Of a stretch of DNA of 10,244 nucleotides, positions 1 through 7,351 are shown one piece after another (the stretch's first letter is position 1; every line of letters starts with the position of its first letter). Source of the DNA: CAKTOF01 sp964523945 (GTDB lineage: Bacteria > Bacillota > Clostridia > Oscillospirales > Oscillospiraceae); assembly GCA_964523945.1 (NCBI GenBank), contig CAZGBU010000076.1, forward strand, positions 1 through 10,244, in the 5' to 3' direction. A program made the position numbers and the translations under genes. The notes below the pieces were generated by a model. It did not search any database. It worked only from the letters and a program-made list of their open reading frames with translations, and was not told the origin of the DNA.

Positions 1-635
1 AGATCGATGATGAACTCCCAGTCCGCGTCGGAGGTATAGTGACGCTCTTTTGGGAAGTATTCGCCCCACTCGGAGATGCCCTCGGAGAATGAGGGCGGCG
101 CGCTGCCGTCGGCAATATAGCGGTAGCCATCGCGGAATGCATCACAGATGGTTAGCACCAATTCGTCATTTTTGTCGAACAATCCGACAGTCGAATTGTG
201 CTCAAAAATACGAATGTCGTCGCCATCCTTTGTCACATCGTTAAACTCACCGGAGTCTACTTTCATCGCATAGTAGCCCTCACCAGCATACACCGGCTTG
301 TAAAAGCGCATATCGCCGTAGGTCATGGTGTAGTAGAAACGATCACCGATGTCCTGGGGGATCTTATGCCCAGCGTTGAACATCATCGGTGCGACGGTAC
401 CGGGAAATGCGGGGACGCCTGGCAGGCCGATCTTCTTTGCGTATTCCGGATCATTGTAGAGCGGATTGTCTTCCTCCCAGGTGTGGTTAGCGTGCAGAAT
501 CTCGTGCTCGGGGATAGCAAACGCGGGCTGCTTCTCGTTCAGCGGCACAGTGGCCACGCGGTCAAGCACCTCCTGCAGAATCTGCTTCTCCCGATCGGAA
601 TAGACCCCGGCCTGAAAACGCCTGTACTTCTCCAT
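1..635 (-). CDS. MaoC/hot-dog-fold dehydratase-like protein, partial at C-terminus
   Basis: I read 211 codons on the minus strand from ATG at 635 to the window edge without a stop, so the C-terminus is missing. The start is chosen because GGAGG lies seven bases upstream and a near-perfect promoter lies about 40 bases further up. The protein is soluble and lacks a signal peptide. Residues about 70-170 resemble the N-terminal hot-dog half of MaoC-type enoyl hydratases/dehydratases: a PGVPAFPGTVAPMMFNAG stretch (72-89), then GDMRFYKPVYAGEGYYAMKV (107-126), matching the family pattern of an aromatic-Pro-Val-Gly block before a beta strand, and a later VLTICDAFRDGYRY strand (160-173). Family members hydrate or dehydrate acyl thioesters; the substrate cannot be told here. 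Double-hot-dog enzymes are about 280-350 residues, so a second domain carrying the catalytic motif may lie outside the window. It is monocistronic at its 5' end. Family call by eye only. Confidence 0.6.
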   Translation of the reverse strand, partial: MEKYRRFQAGVYSDREKQILQEVLDRVATVPLNEKQPAFAIPEHEILHANHTWEEDNPLYNDPEYAKKIGLPGVPAFPGTVAPMMFNAGHKIPQDIGDRFYYTMTYGDMRFYKPVYAGEGYYAMKVDSGEFNDVTKDGDDIRIFEHNSTVGLFDKNDELVLTICDAFRDGYRYIADGSAPPSFSEGISEWGEYFPKERHYTSDADWEFIID

Positions 636-677
636 TGCAATGCCTCCATTCCTGATTTGTGTACGAATTACAGGTTT

Positions 678-706
678 ATTATACGGGATTGCGGATTTGC
701 CGTCAA
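678..706 (-). promoter_or_regulatory. Sigma-A-type promoter of the MaoC-like gene
   Basis: On the minus strand, -35 TTGACG (701-706), a 17-base spacer and a perfect -10 TATAAT (678-683). The predicted start is near 671, giving a 36-base leader before the ATG at 635. This is the best consensus match in the window and suggests strong, constitutive-type expression. Confidence 0.85.
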
Positions 707-732
707 TCCAGTCATTTGAATAGAGGTATAAG

Positions 733-775
733 CAAAACAGATAGCCGCCCTGCCGCCGGTGGCGGACAGGGCGGC
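733..775 (-). terminator. GC-rich hairpin terminator after the fumarase beta gene
   Basis: Minus strand: a 9-bp outer stem (GCCGCCCTG with CAGGGCGGC, 744-752/767-775) continues into an inner CCGCC/GGCGG stem closed by a 3-base loop, followed by a short T-rich tail (TATCTGTTTT). It begins about 11 bases after the fumarase stop. The T tract is imperfect, so efficiency is uncertain, but the stem is very stable. Confidence 0.7.
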
Positions 776-786
776 AGATTGCCGGG

Positions 787-1332
787 TTATTTCCGATAGG
801 CGGCTTTGCCGGATGTGTAGACATTGCCGCCGACACAGTCGAGCGCAACCGTCAGCGGCATGTCCTCGATGGTGAGCCGTTTGATGGATTCACAGCCGAG
901 CGCAGGAAAAGCGATCTCTTCAGCGGCTTTGACACAGCCGGCGATCAGTGCGCCCGCGCCGCCGACAGCACACAGATAGACTGCCTGATTGCGCACAATC
1001 GCTTCGGCCACTGCATCGCTGCGTTCGCCCTTCCCGATGATGGCCGACAGCCCTAGATCCAGGAGCCGCGGGGTAAATGGATCCATTCGACCGGAGGTTG
1101 TTGGTCCACAGGAGCCAACAGGCATGCCGTCGTGCGCTGGTGTCGGGCCGGCGTAGTAAATCACGGATCCAGCGAGCGGAAAGGGGAGTTGTTCGCCTGC
1201 GTCGAGCAGAGCAAACAGCCGCTTGTGCGCTGCGTCGCGGGCGGTATAGACCGTGCCGCTGAGCAGAATACGCTCTCCGGCCCGCAGTGTGTGCGCTGCT
1301 GCGCGGATCTCGTCAGCATGCAGCTTCTTCAT
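787..1332 (-). CDS. fumB: Fumarate hydratase class I (Fe-S), beta subunit
   Basis: A 181-residue protein matching the usual size of stand-alone beta subunits of two-subunit fumarases/L-tartrate dehydratases (reversible fumarate to malate hydration). Hallmarks: SGTVYTARDAAHKRL near the start (25-39), PVGSCGPTTSGRMD (71-84), the following TPRLLDLGL and IIGKGE segment, and DCVGGNVY near the C-terminus. The beta subunit contributes part of the active site; the [4Fe-4S] cluster is carried by the alpha subunit, which is not in this window. ATG at 1332 is preferred over an in-frame ATG 48 bases upstream because homology starts here and CGGAG sits eight bases ahead. The start lies inside the 3' end of the DivIVA-like gene (20-base overlap), so translation is probably coupled. 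The symbol denotes the beta subunit of the two-part enzyme; tartrate dehydratase beta is the main alternative. Confidence 0.88.
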   Translation of the reverse strand: MKKLHADEIRAAAHTLRAGERILLSGTVYTARDAAHKRLFALLDAGEQLPFPLAGSVIYYAGPTPAHDGMPVGSCGPTTSGRMDPFTPRLLDLGLSAIIGKGERSDAVAEAIVRNQAVYLCAVGGAGALIAGCVKAAEEIAFPALGCESIKRLTIEDMPLTVALDCVGGNVYTSGKAAYRK

Positions 1333-1909
1333 CACTGTCGCTCCGGTCCAGCGCCTGAATTTGCTCCGGCGCGCTGTCAAGAATCAGCTTGACGTCTGCA
1401 AGTGTCTCCCGCAGGCGGTCAAGCGAGGTGGTCAGATCGGTATAGAGCAGCGCAATCTCCTCATCTGAGCCGCGCAGGCGCTGTGTCAGGTCCAGACAGA
1501 CCGCAGACATCTGCTGGTAGAGCACACCGGCACGACGCGCGGCATTCCGCTCTACCGCTTCGGCGCGGCGATAGGCGGCAAGCTCCATCTCATCCGGGCT
1601 GGGCGCAGCAGGTACTTCCTCCGTCGTCAGATCAGACACAATGTCCGCCTCTGTTGCTTCAGACGCTGCACGGGCCGTCTCCAGCTCAGCACAGGTGTCG
1701 TCGAGCTGTGCGCGCAGCGCGGCAGCCTCCTCGGCTAGCGTCTCGTTTTCGGCTTCAAGCTGCTCGACGCGGCTGCTCAGTGTTCCCGTTTTCTGTTCCA
1801 GTTCGCGGATTGCTTTCGCGTGCTCCCTGGAGATAACCTCAATATATTCTACCACGTCCCGGCGGTTAAAGCCGTGCAGCGCGGCGCGAAACTGAAACGT
1901 GTCGGCCAT
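1313..1909 (-). CDS. DivIVA-domain coiled-coil protein
   Basis: A 198-residue acidic protein. The first about 30 residues contain the DivIVA-type membrane-binding/polar-targeting motif (FRAALHGFNRRDVVEYIEVI), followed by a long heptad-rich coiled coil (about 30-85, rich in Leu/Glu/Ala), an acidic Pro-containing linker (about 90-110), and a second helical segment to the C-terminus. DivIVA relatives in Firmicutes sense negatively curved membrane at poles and septa and organise division or wall growth. Short DivIVA-domain proteins of this form are common in Clostridia and mostly uncharacterised. MADTF is taken as the start: a G-rich Shine-Dalgarno-like run precedes it, and the upstream in-frame Mets lack one. 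It has its own extended -10 promoter and is the first gene of a two-gene unit with the fumarase beta gene. The domain call is good; a specific division role is inference. Confidence 0.8.
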   Translation of the reverse strand: MADTFQFRAALHGFNRRDVVEYIEVISREHAKAIRELEQKTGTLSSRVEQLEAENETLAEEAAALRAQLDDTCAELETARAASEATEADIVSDLTTEEVPAAPSPDEMELAAYRRAEAVERNAARRAGVLYQQMSAVCLDLTQRLRGSDEEIALLYTDLTTSLDRLRETLADVKLILDSAPEQIQALDRSDSDEEAAC

Positions 1910-1944
1910 GGAAATCCCCCGCATTCTGTTGAAATCGCACAGAC

Positions 1945-1973
1945 ATTGTAGCATACCGGAAAAAACTTTACAA
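1945..1973 (-). promoter_or_regulatory. Promoter of the DivIVA-like/fumarase beta unit
   Basis: Minus strand: -35 TTGTAA (1968-1973), 17-base spacer, -10 TACAAT (1945-1950) with an extended-10 TG one base upstream. Predicted start near 1938, giving a leader of about 29 bases before ATG 1909. Confidence 0.75.
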
Positions 1974-2005
1974 CCGGTTTCTTTTCTTGTGCCAGATCCT
2001 CAGAA

Positions 2006-2035
2006 CGCCGGAGCAAAGCGGACTTTGCTCCGACG
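2006..2035 (-). terminator. Hairpin directly abutting the tRNA 3' end
   Basis: A 13-bp stem (2006-2018 with 2023-2035, one G-U pair in the minus-strand RNA) with a 4-base loop starts at the very next base after the encoded CCA of tRNA-Arg. The following minus-strand sequence is TTCTGAGG, so there is no good U tract. It probably acts as a weak terminator and/or as a 3' structure for tRNA end processing. Confidence 0.6.
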
Positions 2036-2111
2036 TGGCACGCCAGAAGGGACTCGAACCCCCAACCCTCGGAACCGGAATCCGATGCTCTATCCATTGA
2101 GCCACTGGCGC
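2036..2111 (-). tRNA. tRNA-Arg (anticodon CCG)
   Basis: The minus strand folds as a full 76-base cloverleaf: acceptor GCGCCAG/CTGGCGT (closing G-U), D arm GCTC/GAGC with a loop containing GG, anticodon stem TCGGA/TCCGA around loop TTCCGGT giving anticodon CCG, a 5-base variable loop, and T arm GGGGG/CCCTT around TTCGAGT (two G-U pairs). Discriminator is G, and the 3' CCA is encoded (2036-2038). It reads CGG arginine codons, which are used in this GC-rich neighbourhood. It has its own promoter six bases upstream. Confidence 0.95.
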
Positions 2112-2123
2112 GAATGCTCCATT

Positions 2124-2152
2124 ATTATAACAGAGCGGGGACGAATTGTAAA
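2124..2152 (-). promoter_or_regulatory. Promoter of tRNA-Arg
   Basis: Minus strand: -35 TTTACA (2147-2152), 17-base spacer, -10 TATAAT (2124-2129) with an extended-10 TG. The predicted start at about 2117 leaves a 6-base leader before the mature tRNA 5' end. Confidence 0.8.
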
Positions 2153-2174
2153 GAGGCTGGGGGGGAATTTCATT

Positions 2175-3173
2175 TCAGCGATCTTCGCGGAAATAGGCCA
2201 GACCCAAACTGGCGGGGGGCTGGTTCTCCCGCTTCATACGCAGTGATGAGGCGATCAGCATAATGATGGTGCAAACATACGGCAGCATCTTCAGAATTTC
2301 CTGGAATGCCGTGCTGGCGTTTAGATAGTTGAACAGCACGCAAAGCCCGCCAAACAGGATTGCGCCCCAGATGGCGCGCGCAGGTTTCCACAGCGCAAAG
2401 ATAACGAGCGCAATGGAGAGCCAGCCGGTGTCGCCCAGGCAGTCATTCTGCCAGACGCCGCCGAGATATGCCATGATGTAATACAGGCCGCCGAGGCCGG
2501 CAATGGCGCTGCCGATCAGCGTTGCAAGGTATTTCGTCCGCGTGACGCTGATACCGGCCGCATCGGCTGCGCCGGGGTTTTCGCCCACTGCGCGCAGGCT
2601 CAGTCCCTGCCGTGTACGGCTGAGAAACCAGGCGGCCAGAATCACTGCAGCGATCAAAAAATACGTCAGAAAGCTGTAGGAAAACAGCAGCCGGCCGACC
2701 GGCCCGAGGTGGTCAGAGAGAAATGGGATCGTTGTTTTGAATGCATTGCCGGTCGCGCGCACCGAAACCGAGCCGGACGTCCCGGCCAGCCGGGACAGCG
2801 ACGCGCCAAGAAAGTTGCCAAGCCCAGTACCAAATGTGGTCAGTGCCAATCCGGTGACATTCTGGTTGACACGCAGCGTGATCGTCAGAAAGCTGAAAAT
2901 CAGGCCGCCAAGTACAGCCATGGCGAGCGAACAGAGCAGAGCAATGATGATGGCCAGCGGTGCGTGGAATGTTGCGGCATTGTGTTCATAGAAATATGCA
3001 CCGGTAATACCGCCGATTGCACCGAGATACATAATGCCTGGAATGCCGAGGTTGAGATTGCCGGACTTTTCGATTAGAATCTCACCGACTGCGCCGCACA
3101 GCAGGGGAATGCCCTTGATGACCGCGGCGGTCAGGAACGAGAGCGAAAACAGCGCCGAAAACAGGTTGGACAT
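2175..3173 (-). CDS. BMP-type nucleoside ABC transporter, permease 2
   Basis: A 332-residue polytopic membrane protein of the branched-chain/ribose permease superfamily (BPD_transp_2), YufQ/NupQ type. An early hydrophobic segment precedes the family block GEILIEKSGNLNLGIPGIM (30-48), comparable to the conserved Ser-Glu-x-Gly-x-Asn-Leu-Gly-x-Glu-Gly-Met region. Later comes a cytoplasmic loop starting GLSLRAVGENPGAADAAGIS, typical of the contact with the ATPase. About eight to ten membrane helices are apparent. ATG 3173 shares its A with the TAA stop of permease 1 (TAATG), and GGAGG lies seven bases ahead, so translation is coupled. It should pair with permease 1 to form the channel. Last gene of the operon; I see no hairpin between its stop and the tRNA promoter. 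Confidence 0.9.
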   Translation of the reverse strand: MSNLFSALFSLSFLTAAVIKGIPLLCGAVGEILIEKSGNLNLGIPGIMYLGAIGGITGAYFYEHNAATFHAPLAIIIALLCSLAMAVLGGLIFSFLTITLRVNQNVTGLALTTFGTGLGNFLGASLSRLAGTSGSVSVRATGNAFKTTIPFLSDHLGPVGRLLFSYSFLTYFLIAAVILAAWFLSRTRQGLSLRAVGENPGAADAAGISVTRTKYLATLIGSAIAGLGGLYYIMAYLGGVWQNDCLGDTGWLSIALVIFALWKPARAIWGAILFGGLCVLFNYLNASTAFQEILKMLPYVCTIIMLIASSLRMKRENQPPASLGLAYFREDR

Positions 3174-4333
3174 TACGACGCCTCCTTTTCATGGCCGCGC
3201 AGGCGAATGCGGCAGTTGACAAAGAAGTCACTTGCCAAAATAAAGAAGAGAACGATGCCGACCAGCACATCGGACATGGCTTCACTTAGCCCAAAGTTGG
3301 TAGCGACACCCTCGGCCGCCACCTCGAACAGCACCAGCAGAAACGAAACCAGCGCCATATACCAGACGTTGAATTTTCCGAGCCAGGAGACAATGATAGC
3401 GGTAAACCCGCGATTGGAGGCCGTGTTGACCGAGATCGTATGGCTGGAACCGGAGACGATCAGGAACCCAATCAGGCCGCAGAGCATGCCGGAGATCATC
3501 ATAGTGCGAATGATGACGCGGCGGACATTGATGCCGGCATAGCGCGCTGTGTTCTCCGACTCGCCGACGACGGAGATCTCATAGCCGTGTTTGGTCCGCT
3601 TCAGATAGATGTTGACCAGAACGGCAATCACCAGGATAACGAGGAATACAATCACATAGTTGCCGCTGCCAAACACACTCTCGCCCAGATTGGTGGACAT
3701 CCAGCCGGTCTGATAGTAGGTGTCGTTGATGTCGCCGTTGATCGCACCGATCGAGCCGGTGCCGGCTTTTTTCTCCCAGATGATATTACAGAAGGAAATC
3801 AGCTGGATGGCGATATAATTCATCATCAGAGTGAACAGCGTCTCGTTGGTGTTCCAGCGCGCCTTAAACACAGCGGGAATGATCCCCCAGACTGCGCCGG
3901 CAATCAGGCTGGCCAGGATCATCGTGACGAACAGCGCCCAGACCGGCATATGGCCGGTGCCGAACAGCATGATGATTGCGGCGGCCAGACCACCAATCAG
4001 GATCTGTCCCTCGCCGCCGATGTTCCAGAAACGCATCTTAAATGCGAGCGTCAGCGCCAACGCGACACCGAGTAACAGCATCGTGTCGCGCACAGTCGTC
4101 CACATGCTGCGTGAGAACAGGGAAGTGCCAAATGCGCCGGAAATCATCGATTCGATCACCGCGCCGGGGGTTGCGCCAGTAAACAGATGAATGACCAACA
4201 GATATACGGCGAATGCCAGCACAAAAAACAGCGCATGCACCAACCAGGATTTCCAAAACGGCATGGAGTCCGCTCGGGTGATCCGGATCAGCGGTTCAGC
4301 GTGCTGGCCGGCTTCAGACCTCTGTGCTTTCAT
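3173..4333 (-). CDS. BMP-type nucleoside ABC transporter, permease 1
   Basis: A 386-residue integral membrane protein of the BPD_transp_2 superfamily, YufP/NupP type. A hydrophilic N-terminus of about 28 residues is followed by a first helix (about 30-50), a larger exposed segment, and the family block AFKMRFWNIGGEGQILIGG (97-115). NTNETLFTLMMNYIA (161-175) and the cytoplasmic coupling loop around HGYEISVVGESENTARYAGI follow, then further helices and a basic C-terminus. ATG 4333 overlaps the ATPase stop by 20 bases and has an excellent GGAGGAGGG site seven bases ahead, embedded in the ATPase gene, so the two are translationally coupled. It would form a heterodimeric translocation pore with permease 2. 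Orthologous systems import purine nucleosides; the exact substrate here is inferred from context. Confidence 0.9.
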   Translation of the reverse strand: MKAQRSEAGQHAEPLIRITRADSMPFWKSWLVHALFFVLAFAVYLLVIHLFTGATPGAVIESMISGAFGTSLFSRSMWTTVRDTMLLLGVALALTLAFKMRFWNIGGEGQILIGGLAAAIIMLFGTGHMPVWALFVTMILASLIAGAVWGIIPAVFKARWNTNETLFTLMMNYIAIQLISFCNIIWEKKAGTGSIGAINGDINDTYYQTGWMSTNLGESVFGSGNYVIVFLVILVIAVLVNIYLKRTKHGYEISVVGESENTARYAGINVRRVIIRTMMISGMLCGLIGFLIVSGSSHTISVNTASNRGFTAIIVSWLGKFNVWYMALVSFLLVLFEVAAEGVATNFGLSEAMSDVLVGIVLFFILASDFFVNCRIRLRGHEKEAS

Positions 4334-5867
4334 TGGCGTCCCCTCCTCCCAGCGTTGTCATCAGCAGGCCGATCTGCTCTTTGGTTGCCACCGCGGTATC
4401 AACAATGCCGCTGACGCGTCCGCCGCACAGCACCAGAATCCGGTCGCAAAGCTCCAGCAGCACGTCGAGATCCTCACCGACGTAGACGACGGCAGTTCCC
4501 TTGACCTTCTGCTCGTTCAGCAGCCGGTAGATTGTATAGGATGTGTTGATGTCCAGACCGCGCACAGCGTAGGCCATCATCAGTACCGTCGGGTTTGATG
4601 CCAGCTCACGCCCGACGAGTACTTTCTGTACGTTGCCGCCCGAGAGCTTCTTGACCGACAGGTTCACATTTGGCACTGCGACGTCTAGCTCCTCGATGAC
4701 CTCCTCCGCCAGAATGCGCGGCGTTTTCCGGTCAGCAAGCAGCGTGTGGCCCTTGCGATAGCTGCGCAGCATCATATTGCCGGCTACACCCATCGAGCCG
4801 ACCAGGCCCATGCCGAGCCGATCTTCCGGTACAAACGAGAGCGAGATGCCGAGGTCGCGAATCGAACGCGGATTCTGCCCGAGCAGCTCAACCGGAGCGG
4901 CGCCGGCTGGCCCGGTGTAGGTGATGCTGCCGGATTGCGCGCTCTGCAGGCCGGCAATCGCTTCGAGCAGCTCTTTCTGACCGCTGCCGGCAATGCCCGC
5001 GATGCCCAGAATCTCACCGCTGTATGCATCAAAGCTGACATCATCGATCGCTTTGACACCATACTGGTTCAGAATCGTGAGGTTGCGGATCTCGAGCCGC
5101 GGCTCGCAATTGTGCGGCGCTGGATGGTCAATGTTGAGCACAACACGCTTGCCCACCATCATCTCGGTCAGCATCATCTCATCGGCGTCTTTTGTATCGA
5201 CCGTGTCAATCAGTTCGCCTCTGCGCAGGATGCTCACGCGGTCGGAAAGGGAGAGCACCTCCTGCAGCTTATGGGTGATGATGACAATGGCCTTGCCGTC
5301 ACGGCGCATGTTGCGCAGCACGGCGAACAGACGATCTGTCTCCTGCGGGGTCAGCACGGCTGTCGGTTCATCGAGAATCAGGATCTGTGCGCCGCGGAAG
5401 AGCATTTTGACAATTTCGACAGTCTGCTTTTCAGAGACAGACATATCATAGACTTTTTTGTCCGGCTCAATGTGGAAACCGTACTGCTCTGCTAGGGCGA
5501 GAATCTGCTCGGATACGGCGCGCAGATTGAGTCTGGTGCGCCCGGGCAGGCCAAGGACAATATTTTCCGCGGCAGTGAACAGGTCGACCAGTTTGAAGTG
5601 CTGATGGATCATGCCAATGCCAAGATCGTACGCATCCCTGGGCGAGCGAATGGAGACCGGCTTTCCATCCACCAGGATTTCACCCTCGTCTGGGTAGTAG
5701 ATGCCGGAAAGCATGTTGGTCAGGGTCGTCTTCCCGCTTCCGTTTTCACCGAGCAGCGACAGGATCTCTCCACGACGAATCGTGAGGCTGACATTGCGGT
5801 TGGCAACGACAGAGCCAAAATGCTTGCTGATACCCCGCATTTCCACCGCAGTTTCTGCCATTTCCAT
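4314..5867 (-). CDS. BMP-type nucleoside ABC transporter, double ATPase subunit
   Basis: A 517-residue cytoplasmic protein with two fused nucleotide-binding domains, as in YufO/NupO and RbsA-like sugar ATPases. Domain 1: Walker A GENGSGKTT (40-48), Q-loop at Gln89, Walker B ILILDEPTA (162-170) with catalytic Glu167 and switch His199. Its signature reads MSVSEKQ (142-148), where relatives usually have LSVGEQQ. Domain 2: degenerate Walker A GIAGSGQKE (291-299), canonical LSGGNVQK signature (408-415), and a Walker B region AYAVRGLD (432-439) where relatives usually read AQPTRGLD. ATG 5867 is chosen since AAGG sits eight bases ahead; a GTG at 5876 is in frame but only three bases from GGAG. It energises the two permeases encoded immediately downstream with overlapping reading frames. 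Confidence 0.93.
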   Translation of the reverse strand: MEMAETAVEMRGISKHFGSVVANRNVSLTIRRGEILSLLGENGSGKTTLTNMLSGIYYPDEGEILVDGKPVSIRSPRDAYDLGIGMIHQHFKLVDLFTAAENIVLGLPGRTRLNLRAVSEQILALAEQYGFHIEPDKKVYDMSVSEKQTVEIVKMLFRGAQILILDEPTAVLTPQETDRLFAVLRNMRRDGKAIVIITHKLQEVLSLSDRVSILRRGELIDTVDTKDADEMMLTEMMVGKRVVLNIDHPAPHNCEPRLEIRNLTILNQYGVKAIDDVSFDAYSGEILGIAGIAGSGQKELLEAIAGLQSAQSGSITYTGPAGAAPVELLGQNPRSIRDLGISLSFVPEDRLGMGLVGSMGVAGNMMLRSYRKGHTLLADRKTPRILAEEVIEELDVAVPNVNLSVKKLSGGNVQKVLVGRELASNPTVLMMAYAVRGLDINTSYTIYRLLNEQKVKGTAVVYVGEDLDVLLELCDRILVLCGGRVSGIVDTAVATKEQIGLLMTTLGGGDANESTEV

Positions 5868-5898
5868 TTCATTCACCTTCTCCAGACAGAATAACCGG

Positions 5899-5928
5899 AA
5901 AAAGGGGGCCGCTCTGCGACCCCCTTTT
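5899..5928 (-). terminator. Intra-operon hairpin terminator/attenuator after the binding-protein gene
   Basis: Minus strand: AAAAGGGGG (5920-5928) pairs with CCCCCTTTT (5900-5908), an inner CGC/GCG stem closes on a 3-base loop, and the T run extends to 5899. It lies 12 bases after the binding-protein stop and about 30 bases before the ATPase start. I see no separate promoter in the gap, so partial read-through probably sets a high ratio of binding protein to membrane components. Confidence 0.75.
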
Positions 5929-5939
5929 GGGAAACCGGA

Positions 5940-7313
5940 TCAGTAAACCACGTTCAGCTCCGTAATACCGTCGATGCGGAATGCAAACGCCGGCGCGGCA
6001 GCCAGCTCCGATTCGGCAAAGTAGCTGGTGCCATTCTCAGTCTGGATGTATTCGACACCGTAGTAGGTGTCCGCAAGATCGTCGGATGCAGTCGTGGTAA
6101 TTGTCTCACCGCCGACGGTGAACTTGGAGGTATCGAAGACTTTCAGCGTGCCATCGAGCAGAGATTCGATCGCTTCATTGGAGCGATCAACGGCCTCGTT
6201 GTAATCCTCGGCAGAGACGAAGGCGTCACGGTTGATGTCCGTGATATAAACGGCGCCGTCCGCATAATCGGCCGTCCAGTCGGTGTCAATCGTGCCGCCG
6301 GAGATCATCGTTGCTGCGGCATAGGTATAGTACACACCCCAGTTGAGTGTGGCAGAAGTCAGAGAGTAGTTCGGCGCAGCCTCTTTCATCGAGACATTGT
6401 AACCGACGCAATAGGTGTTGCGCTCCTCGCAGGCGCTCGGCGCACCAGTCGTATCAGCATGCTGGCTGACAATCACGCAGTTCTGCTCGTCGATCAGCGA
6501 GATGGCAGCATCATACTCGAGTGACTCACTTGCCCAAGAACCAGTGTAGGTGACATACATCTCCACATCGTAGTCGCCCACGACGGACACCAGTCCAAGA
6601 TAAAATGCCGTATAGCCGGAGACAACCTCAGCATAAGAGTATGCACCGACATAGCCGACCGGGATTTCCTGTGTCCCGTCGACCTCGCCTGCCTCAATCA
6701 TCTGCAGCAGCTTCACGCCGGCCACAACGCCGGAGATATAGCGTGATTCATAGACGTCCACAAAGTAGTTCGAGAAGTTAGGCAGTTCGCTCGAAGCGGC
6801 CTGGTAGCCGGTGGCGTGGCAGAACTGCACCTCCGGAAATTCTGCGGCGGCAGTGAGCAGATAGTCCTCGTGGCCGAAGCTGTTGCCGAAGATGATGTCG
6901 CAGCCTTCCTCAACCAGTTCAACGGCTGCCTCATAGCATGCTTCATCCTCGCCGATGTTCCACTTGACGACAACCTGGGAATCGAGATCAATGCCCAGCT
7001 GCTCGCACATGGTCTTCACGCCGGTGTAGTGTGCCTCGGTGTAGCCCTCGGACTCATCGCCAATCATGATGAATCCGAGCTTGATCTCTGACGGATCATA
7101 GTCTTCGATCATCTCTTTGTAGACGTCGTAGATACTGTCGTCGTAGGTATACTGCACCGAAAGCGCTTCGTCGCTTTCGCCATCAGTGTTTGTTTCGGTC
7201 CCTTCTGTGCTGGACGGTTCATCAGGGGTTTCCGTTTCGCTGTCTTCACCGGCACAGGCCGCCAGTGCAAACAGCAGCGAGAGCGCGAGAAGCATGGCAA
7301 GCAGTTTCTTCAT
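5940..7313 (-). CDS. BMP-family substrate-binding lipoprotein of nucleoside ABC importer
   Basis: A 457-residue exported lipoprotein. Residues 1-20 form a lipoprotein signal peptide with lipobox LAAC (17-20), Cys20 being lipidated. A low-complexity Glu/Asp/Thr/Ser linker (about 21-50) follows. The rest is a BMP (PnrA/TmpC) periplasmic-binding fold: strand KLGFIMIGDESEGYTEAHYTG, the central CDIIFGNSFG segment, the PVGYVGAYSYAEVVSGYTAF hinge-region block, TYTGSWASE and a SQHADTTGAPSA ligand-pocket-like segment. PnrA-type members bind purine nucleosides; the QHAD variant here differs from the classical pocket, so nucleobase or other ligands are possible. GGGAGG lies nine bases before ATG 7313. 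It is longer than the usual about 350-380 residues. It is the first gene of the operon and is followed by a hairpin. Confidence 0.92.
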   Translation of the reverse strand: MKKLLAMLLALSLLFALAACAGEDSETETPDEPSSTEGTETNTDGESDEALSVQYTYDDSIYDVYKEMIEDYDPSEIKLGFIMIGDESEGYTEAHYTGVKTMCEQLGIDLDSQVVVKWNIGEDEACYEAAVELVEEGCDIIFGNSFGHEDYLLTAAAEFPEVQFCHATGYQAASSELPNFSNYFVDVYESRYISGVVAGVKLLQMIEAGEVDGTQEIPVGYVGAYSYAEVVSGYTAFYLGLVSVVGDYDVEMYVTYTGSWASESLEYDAAISLIDEQNCVIVSQHADTTGAPSACEERNTYCVGYNVSMKEAAPNYSLTSATLNWGVYYTYAAATMISGGTIDTDWTADYADGAVYITDINRDAFVSAEDYNEAVDRSNEAIESLLDGTLKVFDTSKFTVGGETITTTASDDLADTYYGVEYIQTENGTSYFAESELAAAPAFAFRIDGITELNVVY

Positions 7314-7351
7314 CCTCTTTTTCCTCCCAATTTGGTTTTGTGAATATTTTC

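Noticed and set aside
198..719. A 173-codon plus-strand open frame at the left end
   Set aside because: It is antisense to the MaoC-like gene, has no ribosome binding site and no family-like motifs; the minus-strand frame has promoter, ribosome binding site and homology-like sequence.
3440..4075. A 211-codon plus-strand open frame
   Set aside because: Antisense shadow of permease 1, rich in Asp/His/Gln typical of reverse-complemented membrane segments, with no start signals.
4746..5495. A 249-codon plus-strand open frame
   Set aside because: It is antisense to the ATPase, whose motifs are unmistakable; the composition is that of a mirrored GC-rich frame.
7314..7345. Purine riboswitch in the leader of the transporter operon
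   Set aside because: The predicted leader is only about 32 bases and holds no three-way-junction aptamer.
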